From Pholiota molesta (lineage: Eukaryota; Basidiomycota; Agaricomycetes; Agaricales; Strophariaceae), in contig JACGCK010000063.1 in assembly GCA_014925825.1 (NCBI GenBank), forward strand, positions 62,001 through 126,000: a DNA stretch of 64,000 bases. Direction: 5' to 3'. The notes beneath the pieces are model-generated. The model had not been told where the DNA came from. It saw nothing but the letters and a program-made list of their open reading frames with translations, and searched no databases. Positions 32,601-44,444 of this stretch are shown piece by piece. Numbering within the stretch: the stretch's first letter is position 1; every line of letters starts with the position of its first letter. The position numbers were made by a program, and so were the translations under genes.

Positions 32601-33650
32601 TCGTAACGCGGTTGTTTGTTGGACTAGGGGAAACAGGTGTATTGTCGTGCGCAGGCCTGTTGTTCAGACCACCGAAACCGAAACCAAAGGCGGCTCGGGT
32701 GGGGGTGCCATGAATGGGTTGGTCGAATTCTCGCACGTCGTGTTCGCGATCATTTGAACGTTGAGGGCTCGGTGGATACCGTGGGCTAGCGAGTTTCGAT
32801 GGCAGTTTAGGGGTAAAGGAATGGGATCGTGAGTGAACGTGCGTCGGAGATGCAGATCTGGGAATCTGTATTTTGTCCGGAGAGGTGGTGGATATTGAGA
32901 TGGCCATGGGCGGAAGGGTCGAACTTCGAGGGGGAGAAACGGATGGTGAGATTTTGGGGAATGGATGTCGACCATTGGCCGTGCTTTGTGGCGAAGATGG
33001 ACTAGCAGGAGAGGCGATACTGGCATTGCTGTCGCTACGTCCTCGATATTCTGCGATACGCTCTTGAAAAGATGCTTTTACCGGCGAAAAGTTGGTATGC
33101 GTATGCGAGACATTGTTTAGATCATCTGCTGACTTCGACCATCCTCTGCGCGAAATATTGCGCAAGTCTCCAAGGCCTCCATGCGTTGCCGTGGTCGGGC
33201 TTGAAGGATTGCTAGGTGTGTGAAACCTAGGGATTTCCGTAGACTTCTGCGGCCTTGCAGACAGATCGAGGACCGAGCTGAAGAAGTGGGTGGGGCACAA
33301 GATGAGTCCACAGTCGGAATATTGCACGGAGAAAGTGAATGAAAAGACGGGAAATGCACTCACCGACTGCCTGCGCCCGCATATGTTTCCAAAATGGGTC
33401 TTGGATCAGTGGGTCGCGATATCGTGTGTTTCCTTCCTCCACTGCTCACACTCGGCCGCGAATCCGCAATCGGTGGCGAAGGCTTCGGATTTGACGCGCT
33501 ACGACTGAACCATTTGGCTGGCTTCGTCAAGAATTGTGTAAATCCAGAGGAAGGGGAGACAGAGCGTGGTTGTGAGCTGGACGAGGCGTTTGGGGTCAAG
33601 GAATCCGGTGGGCTGAGCGAGTTCGGTTGAACGCCACGTCTTGGGGCCAT
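26618..33650 (-). CDS. BEM2: BEM2-like RhoGAP with PH and RasGEF-like domains
   Basis: A large multi-exon gene, roughly 2,000 residues. ATG at 33650 opens a basic Ser/Pro-rich region (exon 1 ends near 33366; exon 2 starts near 33277). A PH-like stretch reads WKPFKLELKGSKLYFYKPPG (around 32400). A RasGEF N-terminal-like segment follows (MIEKGTFEALIHEAVFATTL), then RasGEF-like helical regions across 28.5-31.5 kb. A second PH domain lies at 27.75-27.95 kb (RSYTFQLDTEDGGHYLLQAT). The RhoGAP domain follows from about 27.6 kb, with the arginine-finger motif GIYRIAG reconstituted across an intron near 27440. The end is an acidic tail (ILEEDEEEEEEETYEP), stop at 26618, reached by a GTTCGT...CTAG intron. 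This order matches yeast Bem2, which inactivates Rho-type GTPases in cell polarity and wall growth. The family call is strong; whether the RasGEF-like part is catalytic is unlikely but untested. Confidence 0.85.
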
Positions 33651-35586
33651 GCGTTGCGGTTTGTCCGTCGTCGTGGGTGGAAAAGGAGGTTCAAAGGGGC
33701 AGAAGGAAAATGTGTGTTCGTATGATTGGCGTCAAAGTGTTGGAATGGCGGCCTACTGGGATAATCAGAGGTTAGCCGTTGGATAGAAGAGAAAGCCACG
33801 TACTGTGAATGATTATGGGCTAGTTGTACAGGCGAAAAGGGTACAGATCGTGATAGAGCATAACCCAGTCATGGGTGATGGGGTTAAAGAAAAGTTGTAA
33901 GGTTGTATAAACAAATCGGCTTATTTGGTCCGTCAAATCTATTTCTCGTCAGATTCGCCTCCGACTCTCCTGACAGCTGTTCGCTCTGATAATGTGCTGG
34001 TTTCCTCGTCCAAAGAGTCCATTCCCAAATTATTGGGTCTTTCCTGGTCTTTCCCATTGGCAATTTTACTTCGAACGCTTATTATTATAGCAGCATGGAA
34101 CTCTACATGCACTGGCACGCGCCTCGCACCGCAATGTGGAGTCTGAGCAGACTGGGGAAGCCCAAAATAATGGGGTTCACCGCTTTTGTACATAACATCC
34201 ACGTTCGTGGCAGATCCGGGTTTTCGATATTCATGTGTAAACGTTGTAAGTCAAATACATCAGCTTCGTATCAAATCTGGAGCGGAAATCACTAAATTAG
34301 GACGTATAGAAAACAAATATAGCGACTACCCGCAGATCTAGAACAGCTAGGTACACCTACAAGCCTACAACCGCATTGACCTTCAACGATGAAAAAAAAC
34401 TCGCTATGGGCTCAAAAAGAATATGCAGCAGAAATAATTATCTCTGGAAGACAACCTCGCGTCCACCTCAACTCCCTAACGCCTGATTGATGTGGAGCAA
34501 CTGCCAATTGACAATACCATCTGTCTGGAAGATCAAATGTACACTTGATGCTGCACACACATGTATATATGACTGAATACGGCAGAAGGTCATCAGAATT
34601 CACCTCAACACGAAGCCAAATCTACATTTCAATCGCAGAAGGTGTTTCGCTTGCGATATAATATCCCGAATCCGTAGTAAGGAACGACGGCGAATAATGA
34701 TAGGTATATATGCATTAGCCTAAATATTTAATCGAGCTTCAGTCCAAGTATCATTTTCGTCTCAGGCGAGCAGAGGCAGGCAAAAGCCTGCAGAAGCGTC
34801 ATGTAGGTACACCTCTGATGTCGATCATTAAGTACATCCATCATCGACATCCGTGAGCCAGCCTGGCGCTAATATTAGAATCTACTGAAGTCTGGACCAC
34901 TACTTGAAACACATTTCAGGCTTTCGATTAACAGATTTTGCGGTTCCTCGCAGTATATCTTTCATGTTAAGACCTTTCTCTTCCCCGGGCACTTCAATAG
35001 CACTGGTTAGGCGCTGGATATCTAATACAGTACGAACGTACTTCTATAGTCACCTGCAATTTACCTCCTACGATTATCATACGACTTGATTTCCACTGAG
35101 AAATTTGATCTATATGGTATAAATGTATGCTGCGCATTGCAGCATCAAAGCAGACATCATATCAGCGAATTCTATTGAATTAGCTTCGCGTTCGGCTTAG
35201 AGGAGAACCCTCAAATCCATATGTTTAGATCTAGACATCCTCGTAGATTAGAAAAGGCCGGTTGTACACGAGCTGCTCTCGTTTTCTCACACACGACAAG
35301 TGTCGAGAACCAATAGACAGTTCTGTCGCGAGAGTTGCGTATAATTAAAGATTTGAGCGTAAATTTGGAGGCCGAATGATATTTTCCGTCTGCTGAGCAT
35401 CCTTGGACCTCTTTCAAAAGGAAAGTACAAAGGCTCACTGGAGATTAAGGGCCGTGCGTACCTACGTAATGAAATAGGCGCCAGCGCCCAGGCACAAATC
35501 CTTATTCGGGTTTGGGGAAATGAAATTGGTTTGATGGGTCAATGTTCAACGTTCACCAACGGCAAACCTTGACGCAAGTATAACCT
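33651..35586. other. Intergenic, AT-rich, no supported gene
   Basis: This is the upstream region of the BEM2-like gene and the downstream region of the F-box gene. No coding, RNA or mobile feature recognised. Confidence 0.5.
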
Positions 35587-37290
35587 TCAATACACCGTAA
35601 GGAGCGCGCGTACCTTTGTGAGAGCAATGACTGCATCCCAGTCCACCTGCGCGTCTCTCCCATATTCGAACATCCACTCGCCTCCAACGCCACACAGGTT
35701 GGGAAAGACGCGCTTCAAAAACCCCGCGAGCGCCTCTTTCTGTGCCTCGCGTTCTGGTGCCCTCCCATTCCCAACATACAAGTACGTTATGTCCTTTTTG
35801 ACAGGTGTCGCTGCCGACAACGGCGGCGGGTCGTTTCTGGCGTCGAACGGCACCACGAAGTCCTCTAGGTGGGGACATTTGGTGAGGAGGTTTAGAATTC
35901 CGACGAGGGTCACGGAGGGCGGGAGGCCCCAGCCAATCCTAGATCCTAATTGGAGACGACGAAGTTGCGGCCATGCTTTGGCCATGGCTTGTATGTCTGT
36001 ATCGCGCAGATCAAACGCACGAGGCATATCAATTTCCACAGTAATTAAATTGGGAAATGCCAACAGAGGCGCGAGGGCAAGGCCATCTATAATAGCATCC
36101 ATCCTCAGCCGAGTAAAATTGTGCGTTTCCTCTGGTGCGTGTTTCATTGTGAATCGGTGCAAGGTGTCAAGATTTTGTCCGTCATTCAGAGCCAGAAGCA
36201 AATTATTCAGTGTGCTTGCTGTAGGAATGGTAGTGTGATGCAGGACAATATTTCGGAGGAAAAGTGGCCGCATATGCTCGAATAGCTTGACGAGGTCTGG
36301 AAAATTGCTTTCAAACAATTCCAAGTGCTGTAATCCCGAAAACGGTGACTTGATCGTGTATTCAACTGGACCGGTTAAGGCTTCAAGGATATCCTGAGCC
36401 GTATTGGCCGTCTGTAGCTTATACAGCCTGCGCTGTGAAGCTAGATGTCGGATTGCATCCGAGGTCAAGACATAGGACCCGCAGGACAGACTCCGCAGCT
36501 CTAGCAGCCGGGGAAGAATCGTGGACAGAGATAGCAATTCACGAGTTTCGAAGATGCTTTGGGCATTGGGGTCGTGTGGTGGAGGGATGTATGATGACGG
36601 AATGAGCTCGAGCACTTCTATGTGCGGTCCAAGTCTTCCTAACAAACCGAACATGGTTTCGGATTCCTTGTTACCTAAATCGCCCCAATGCATCGAGAAG
36701 CTCCTTATTTTCGACTCCAAAAAAATGGTAATACAAAGCAGGGACGTCCAGGGCATAACGCCGACAAACTCCAAGTGCTGGAGATTCGGGAACAGAGGCC
36801 CCCGGATCTCTTTTCTGACTTGAGTGGAGATGGGGACCAAAGCTGCCAGATCCCTGTCAATGGTTTCATTTCGCCAATGAGTGCTTCTTGCATCGGGGAC
36901 ATGTGAGATCCGTCTAATACGTCCTGCGTAACTCGAGAATGTGCGCAAGCTGTCGGCTGACAAGTCGTGAATTTTTGACTAAAACGTGAATAGATGTATT
37001 GTTGAATGGTGAGCGATAAGCGCAAAATTAACAAATCACTCTGGAACACTTGCAATGATATCGTCGAAGTCAAAATTACCGGGATTTTCCTGAGCAGGCG
37101 GTAGAGTCTTGATCAGCGGACCAAGGTTGCCCTGTGTGTGCCACAAAATATCCAACGCCGTCTCTTTAAATCCTTGGCATGTTAGCGCTAGAGCTAGCAG
37201 ATCTTTTGCTGCGTGTGTTCCAGGAGGACGGTAAAACGTTGCTTTGAAGATCAGGTCGAGGATATCTGGCTGTTCCAGACATCGATGCAT
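35587..37290 (-). CDS. F-box/leucine-rich-repeat protein
   Basis: ATG at 37290 gives MHRCLEQPDILDLIFKATF, the usual opening of basidiomycete F-box proteins. It continues LLALALTCQGFKETALDILW. An intron between about 37050 and 36982 joins the long second exon (SKIHDLSADSLRTFSSYAGR onward), whose exact donor is uncertain. The rest holds irregular leucine-rich repeats such as LFPNLQHLEFVGVM, FSGLQHLELFES and WPQLRRLQLGSRIGW. The end reads EWMFEYGRDAQVDWDAVIAL with a stop at 35587, or splices into a small last exon I could not place. The likely role is substrate receptor of an SCF ubiquitin ligase. About 520 residues. Confidence 0.75.
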
Positions 37291-37702
37291 AATAGTTGGT
37301 TCTGAAAGGGTTTCTCGCAAGTTTCGAGCGATAATTGCCAAATAATTGCCTTTCGATATTTGGCAGATCGCAGGCACGTGTAAGCTGCTTCCATTAATCC
37401 TGTCGCCGTGTCGGTGGAAACAATAAATCGACATACAACGATCCAACTTGATCCAATGATAAGAAGAGAATACTAATCATATAATGCAGAAACTCGTACT
37501 GACTAATTACAAGCCTAGTTCGACATGAGAGCATTGGAGAAATTAAGTACAAATGTAGGGCTTTTACTACAATGGTGATACAATTCTAACCAATCAACAA
37601 ATCCCAAACGAACATCAACTCCAAGAAACCTACAAACCTCTACCTATTCAATTGCACCTACTTTCGTGTCCTGGTTCAATAACACATTCGCTATAAATGT
37701 AC
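37291..37702. other. Short intergenic between two F-box genes
   Basis: An open frame continues upstream of 37290 to 37446 but has no F-box family look, so I treat it as 5' untranslated. Nothing else seen. Confidence 0.4.
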
Positions 37703-40101
37703 TTACTCGTAGCACAAAATAAATATCCTGCCGGTCTTATCAGAAAGAATAATCGCGCCCTGCGACTGGTCGATATTGATCGTCTCCACTGTGCCCAGGT
37801 CCAGCTCGGGCGGAGACTCCAGCGTGCGCACCTCCGCCTCCTTCGCCGTCCCGCGCTCGACCCCAAACTCCTCGCTGAACGGCGGGAAGGTGACGAACCG
37901 CAGACACTTCGGGTCCTTCTCGTTGGGGCCGTCCGGCCGCATCCCGCGCTTGTCTTCCTCGTTCTCGACGTATTCCACCCACACGGCGTGCCCAAAGTCC
38001 ACTGCGACGAGCGGGCGCGGCCGCTCGGACATGCCGTCCCCGTCGTCCTCCTCCGGGCCGTCGAAGACGCGCACCACCTCGAACGGGGTGCTCACGTACC
38101 ACAGGTGCATGAGCGCGTCGTCCCGCGCACTCTCCGACAGAGATGCGCATTTCTTCGGTAGCTCTTGCTCGTCCTCGGCGGGGCCTTTTCCTTTGGCCGC
38201 TTTCTCTTTCTCCTGGTCATCGATTAAAGGGAAGACGCCGTCGCCCCACTCGGCATGGTCGATGGGCACCCGGAAGTAGTGTTGCGCAAGGACGAACCGC
38301 GTGCGATGTGTTTGTGGATCGTGTGCGGCGAGGAGCACCACAGTGCAGCTCACACGGGGAATATTTGGCAGGCTGGGCCACCATTGGCGCACGAAGTGCG
38401 CACTTTCAGGGTACCAAGGCGGGAATGGGTATGGATTGGGGTTATCCAGGCTCGCTGCGGTTGGTATAATAGAAGACGTTGAAGAAGAAGAAAGCGAGGA
38501 CGAAGATGAGGACGAAGATGATGGAGATGATGAGAGCATGGTCGATGATTGTTGCGACGATCCAACGTCGCCGTTTTGTATTGGGATCCCAGAAGGCATG
38601 GGGATGTAAGAGTCTTGGAAATCAGTATCATCCGAGTTGTCTCGAGGATCAGTGTCGAGATCAGGTTCAGAGTCAGTCATATCTGGATATAATGGGAAAG
38701 TGAATTTTTTCTTGAGCGTCCGGGCAGGAAAAACCCGCTTTGAGATGACAGGCGTTGAACGGGGATGAGACAGTTTGGTGATGTATGTGCGTAGGAGAGA
38801 GAGAGGGTAAAAATATTGATAAGCCGCATCACTTTCTTCGCAATGTATTACGATATATTGGTCGTATAGGATGCAAGACCAATTCGAGGACATGACCTAG
38901 AACAACTGTCAGATTGGCATAGCGACGAAGTTGAAGGAGACTCACGCATTCAATTCCTGTGTCTATGAAGACGTATTCCTTCTTATTCCAGTCTGGAAGC
39001 GCGTACAGCCCGATCGTATTGGATGTTGAGACCCAGATAAATGCAGACAATAATCTTTCCGCCGGGTCAAGGAGGAAAACGTTCATTACTACACCAGTGG
39101 TGCGAAATCCAGTGACATGAGAGAAAACAGGAGGGTTTATAGAGCTTTCTCCCGAAGGTCCATCGGAGAAAGTTAATCGCATGAGCACGAATTCCATGAC
39201 CCTATCGTCATCATAACTAGGAAACATGAATATGGGTCAAAGAGAGAGTTTATAAAGAAAAAAGAGACACGCACGATCCTGTCAAAACCTTCGCCATCGT
39301 GAAAAACACGGTCCTTTCCTCGAATTCGACTCTGCACTTCCATAGTTCCCATCTAGCGCCAGGATTCCATTCCGCGAGGCATACGTCCGCCTGCACATCC
39401 CAGCACACAACCTTTCCGCTCTTGGTGGCGCATAAAGTATAACTGGACGTGATCGGGGAGAGCCAGTCGACTTCCTCTCCCGGCGGAGCGCTCACGATCT
39501 TGTACCATTTGTGGCCCTCCTCTTTAACATTGGCTGCCAGACGGCCCGTCGGCGACACGTCCATGTAGTTGGAGTGTGAATTGATTCCGGTCGTATATGG
39601 CTCTGGGGCGATGGGTCGAGGGGCGCGATTACGCCAGGCCGTCTCGTAGTGTGCTGCCTTGTTGACTGACTGAATGAGGCTTTCTGTACTGAGATCCGAC
39701 AGCCGCTGGAAGCCTTTCAAAGGTAAGGCTCGACATCGTCGAAGGAGATCGTTGGCGAGTTTGCGATATACTGGGCGAGTGGTGGATGCATCGTATAGAG
39801 ATTTGCAAGTCTAAACGACAGGGGGTTAGCTATAGTTCAACTGAATCCCAAGCCAGAAGAGCGTTCCCATAGTTTAGCGGCGACGCCACTTGAGATTTTC
39901 CGCATAGAAATCATAGAAACTCACCAAATGCAAAGCGTGTACATCGCGAAGGTCCAGATATGTCGCGATGTTGAGCAGTAGATCGTACGGAAGAGTGCCG
40001 AGGCCCATTTCTCCTTCTATGGCTTTGGTTCCTTTGGGTATTTCTGGAGAGATTGAACGCACGCCCAACATATATGTACTACTCAGACGAAGAAATGCCA
40101 C
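37703..40101 (-). CDS. F-box protein with long C-terminal domain
   Basis: Four exons or so. The F-box reads MGLGTLPYDLLLNIATYLDL then DVHALHL|TCKSLYDAS across an intron (about 39925 to 39813). The second exon has WYKIVSAPPGEEVDWLSPI and SGKVVCWDVQADVCLAEW, which look like WD/beta-propeller-like strands. The third has FVLMRLTFSDGPSGE and VFLLDPAERLLSAFIWVST. The long last exon carries a Ser-rich run (around 38470-38540) and ends QGAIILSDKTGRIFILCYE with the stop at 37703. F-box followed by a propeller-like region of this kind is common in Agaricomycetes. The start could be 40101 or the later Met before GLGTLPYD. Probable SCF ligase adaptor; the target is unknown. Confidence 0.75.
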
Positions 40102-41267
40102 AGAAAACAGAATACAACGGATTTCCCAAGCTTCGGAATCGACGATGACTCGTGCAGCCCTGGCCTAAATTAGATCGCAGTGAGTTCCAGGCTCCGTCGA
40201 GGGGCGTTGGCTGCTGAGCTTCCAGGCTTCGGCGTCGATTGACGAAGGATTCCGCCAGTCGTGGACAACGACTGAGAGAGTAAGAGGCCAAGATGCACGT
40301 CGGAGCCACCAAGTAGTACGACGACGAGCACAGCCGTTGATCTCGGCTCCTCGCGGTGATCTTGCCGCTTAACACAAGCCACAACATCTCATTCACCTCT
40401 TGTATCCTCCATTCCGTCGAAACAACACGGCTCGTCTTATCCGGTCAATATTAGAGCGCATAAAAAGGCCACGGACATGATACTGGCATGTTTTCATCAG
40501 GCCTTTCTCGGTGGCCACGATTGGCAGAACTGGAACCCTGGTCTTTTGTCGCGTGGTTCAAATGCTCTGAACTTCAAACTATGACCCTACACCGTATACG
40601 TTCTCCTGGGGTTGGTATATATGTACCGATTATACTGGCTTTGCGTCTGTGGAACACTGAAAGCTTGGGCTAAACGGCGGGATAATTATCTGGGCTAATT
40701 TGGTACCATTTGACACTAGATGCTTTCCTTGTGAATTGATTGTCCGGCAACTCCTTACGCGGTGCGCACGACGACGGGCGCTCTATTGGAATTCAAAAAG
40801 TATCTCGACCTCGGCGAACTTTCTGCAGCACGCAACACGTATCTAATCTAAAAATTAAGCTCGATGCATTAATTTGACACTTGACAAGCAGGATTCCAAA
40901 TTCCCAGCGAGTAAAGCACAGTCTAGATCCATCATCGAAAAATACTGCGCTAAATTCATGCTTCTCGACCAATGACTTGGGGCTTCTTGCATCCCTGCCG
41001 TGCTTATAGGCAAATGGCTACAACAGGACGCAATAAAGGTTTCTTTGACCCCCTTCTCTTACGACAGCATTGGTCAATTCCGTCATAGATCACATCTTAA
41101 AGGCTTCTTTTCTTGGATATATTCCACTTGCAAGTTTGGAAAGGGTTGTATTCTTCTCTCTCCGGTCTAATTTCCGAGAGGCTACACGGTATAAAAGCTT
41201 GCTCGTATCCTCTACTTCAACAGCCACTATTACTCCAAGGCCCGAGTTTTCTGTTCTACTCTTTATC
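40102..41267. other. Intergenic, no supported gene
   Basis: Upstream regions of the F-box gene and, on the other side, of the secreted barrel protein gene. No coding feature I can support. Confidence 0.5.
41190..41196 (+). promoter_or_regulatory. TATA box of the secreted barrel protein gene
   Basis: TATAAAA lies 72-78 bases upstream of the ATG at 41268, a normal spacing for a highly expressed fungal gene. Confidence 0.55.
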
Positions 41268-41936
41268 ATGAAAATTTTCTGTCAAGGATTCCTCCTGCTC
41301 TCTTTCAGCCTTGTTTCGAGCATGGCACAAATGCATGGCACTGGAGATTGTAAGTTTTTCTTCTTCTTCATAACCTTTAGTCGAACGGGCTAATCTAAAT
41401 GCATTATCCCTATTTATCAGTATTCAACTTTGTCCCAGGACTCGGAGCCTGTGGAAATACCAACAACAGCGAACAGATCGTCGCTTCAGTCTCAACCGCA
41501 GTTTTTAGTAAATTTCCGTGCGTACTAGTATTCTCCAGCGACATCGAAACAACCGTTATTGACATCCCTATTTTTCCAGAGGAGCCACTGCAAACCCAAA
41601 CAAGTATGGATCTACGCCAATATTCCTTTCTTACGCTAATATCTTCTGCCTCCACCTCAAAGAAACCCGATATGCCAGCACAAAATCCTCATTGTTTGTG
41701 AGTACTACTATCTGTTAGGTGTTGGTTTTCATTTGTGGACACAACAAGTTGATATCGCAACTGTTTTCATCTTCGATTTAGCTGGAAAAAAGAATGTCAC
41801 TGCTTCCATCGTTGACTTCTTCGCCTCGGAGTCGAAGAACGACGCCAACAATGTCGGCTTATCGTCGTCTGGCTTCGACAAGTTTGCGAATGAGAGTGAT
41901 GGGATCGTTCCGAATGTGACGTGGTCGATAATTTAG
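41268..41936 (+). CDS. Small secreted double-psi beta-barrel (RlpA/barwin-like) protein
   Basis: ATG at 41268 gives a signal peptide, MKIFCQGFLLLSFSLVSSMA, with cleavage likely near MAQ. Exon 1 ends at 41349 (GTAAGT donor) and exon 2 runs 41421-41517, reading FNFVPGLGACGNTNNSEQIV. The GLGACG.TN motif is typical of fungal double-psi barrel proteins. Small exons then give PGATANPN and a later one gives GKKNVTASIVDFFASES and GLSSSGFDKFANESDGIVPN, ending VTWSII at 41936. The middle exons (41580-41700) are not fully resolved. The usual VDRCPGC segment appears here as VDFFASE, so disulphide cysteines may be missing. Such proteins act on or bind cell-wall polymers or plant surfaces; a specific role cannot be told. 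Confidence 0.65.
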
Positions 41937-42217
41937 GTCTTGGTAGTATTCATCGCGACTTGGGAGTGATACGAGAACCAGTAAAATGTTATTCACTTGT
42001 TTCTGATTTCTTTTTCAGTCAACGGCTGGACAAACCTCTCCCCCCCAGTGAATAATGTCACGTGGATATATCGACCCCTGATCAACGTTGCAGTCGCCTT
42101 GCTCCTCTCTTATCTACTACTTACTGCCTCAAAGCCGCATTCGAATCGTCCAATCCAAACCCTGTTCATCTTTTGTATACACATCCATAAACTTGAAAAA
42201 CCGTAATACCAACAGTA

Positions 42218-44174
42218 ATGGGGAAATCAAAGAACAAAGGGTTCAAGATGGCCGTACGTCTGGAGACTACGTTTACCTACGATATGATTGACAATATATG
42301 CTCAAAATGAGTGTTTTCAAGAAAAAAAAGGTCGCGCCTGAGAAGTTCCTAGTAGTAGTCAATCCATGGGGATTGAGTCAGAGAGGTGATTTTAGCACCT
42401 CCGATGTCAATAACATCGGCGCCTGGTTCGAATTTATGCTCCGGGCGGACCACCCTGGCGTGGGCATCCAAGCCATGTACTACCAAAGAACAGTTAGTTG
42501 TCTATACTATCTGCGCTGTATCGAGCTGATCAATATTTCTGTCAGCATAGGAATATCATCGTTGAATTGCCACGGGAGGTCAAGGATATCACCAACTACC
42601 TCGGTCGACATTACTACTCCCAATTCCTGACGCATTCTCCTCTCTCTGAGAAGTATGCAGATATATACGAGTACAAGTACTCGCTCCACGGAGATCCAGG
42701 CGAAAAAAGCGAGTTTACCAGTTTATAAAACACACAGTGCAAATGCTCTGCTAACCTTCACGACAGACTGGTCCATTGGATACCCCAGTTACAAAGAGAT
42801 ACCTCCAGGAATCCCACTCGCAAACCCCTACCCTTGCCCCGGTACCGCTGGTGCACCCCCGATCGATGTTGCGGACTACGCATATCCCATTCCACCACTC
42901 GTTTATGAACGTCGCATAGAGAGGCTTGCATCTGAATTGCAAACAAAAGCTGCCGCTGCCGCGACTGCCAATGCTCATCACTCTGCATTTTCATCAATCC
43001 CAGACTCATCCCTTTCTTCTGGTTCAGTGAAAAATGAAGCGCCATCGAGCAGTCCTCTGGAGAAAGGGAAGGGGAAAATGATAGATCCACCGTCTCTTCC
43101 GATTATTCCCGTAAGAATTCTGGACGCTGTGGGCTCATGGTTGATTTACTGATTAGACGCATACATTAGGAATCTGCATTTACACAGCATTATCCTCCAG
43201 AACATCTCACTACAAAGCTGAGAGGACCGATTATCGATCGTGCAGAAGCGACTTCGTCGATCGTAAAGAAAATGGATCCATACGAAGAGGGTATGCAGAC
43301 GTTTCTTGCAATGCATCAACAATATCACTTTTCGCCCTAATTATGTTACTTTAGACGAATTAGCGGCGCAATCTCTTGCTTTTACCCAGAGAGATATAAA
43401 AGACGAAGCAGAAGATTTCTTATTTTCTCTCATTGGTCAGCCCAAAGAGGAGGAGGACGAAAAGCCTCGACTCTCCCCTGACGTCGGCGAAGGTATATGA
43501 ATAATAATTTTACTTGGATATTGAGGCTAGAACGACCTGATTTCAGACGACTACGAGCCTTCAACGGAGCTGTTGGCGATGTTCGGAACACTTCCGCCCG
43601 GGCTGGATACCGACCCCATCCCACACGACGACGATCCGAACGATGAATTCGATGTCAAGGTGAAGCCGGAACCTATGGAAGAGGCAATGCCAGGTGCGCA
43701 TTCCGTGCTTTCGTATCACTGAAATAAAAGCTTAGGTTCGGATCAGATTATCAACCTTCCGAAGAACTGTTGGAAACTCTACAGGGTTTCCTTACCTCCC
43801 AACCGGATGACTCTCAACAAGCTCCGTATATCAAAAACGAATTCCAAGACTCTTATATTAGTACGTCCCATCGCCTCCTCGCACTTTGATATAATTTCGA
43901 ACACGAATATACCTACGACTGCCTCACAGATCCACCGGTGAAATCTGAGCCCATGGACGACGACCGAGCATTCGATTTCCAGTCGAGAGACTATCGACAA
44001 GGGGCGTCAAGAGACCCTCGAGCCCGACGAGAAGAGCCATGTAAGTCGGCGAACTTTACTAATGTGCCACACGTCTGATCTCTCTTCATAGGCAACGTGC
44101 CTGTAAGCAAGAGACGTTACTCGCCAACTCATTATGGCATTTCGAAACGTGTCAAGATGGAGGACGACGCCTGA
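42218..44174 (+). CDS. Unknown protein rich in SUMO-consensus-like motifs
   Basis: About 9 exons. ATG at 42218 gives MGKSKNKGFKMA, spliced to KKKVAPEKFLVVVNPWGLSQ. Later exons give MLRADHPGVGIQAMYYQRT, IIVELPREVKDITNYLGRHY, SEKYADIY|DANALLTFTTDW, VTLDELAAQSLAFTQRDIKD and YEPSTELLAMFGTLPPGLDT. The C-terminal half is acidic and repeats short lysine motifs (VKPEP, IKNEF, VKSEP, VKMED), each fitting the hydrophobic-Lys-x-Glu/Asp SUMO consensus. The end is basic, SKRRYSPTHYGISKRVKMED, a possible nuclear signal, with TGA at 44172. I recognise no family. A nuclear regulatory protein is a fair inference from composition only. Confidence 0.65.
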
Positions 44175-44444
44175 ATAATTATCTTCACCTTCGATATCTC
44201 GCCAATGTACAATGTTACGATCAACACTTACTTTACTGTCCTTGCGACCATTCAATACTTATTCAGTACTCAGTAACGAATCTTCAACCCAAAGTTTACT
44301 TCAACATGGAAGATGTTATTCAAAAGATATTGGAAATATTCGACAAGATACGTGGCAGACATTTATAGGGCCCTTTTGGCCATCAGACAAGAAAATTCGA
44401 GAGAAGAAACACATCTAGTCTATAGCAGACTTGGAAGCCATCAT

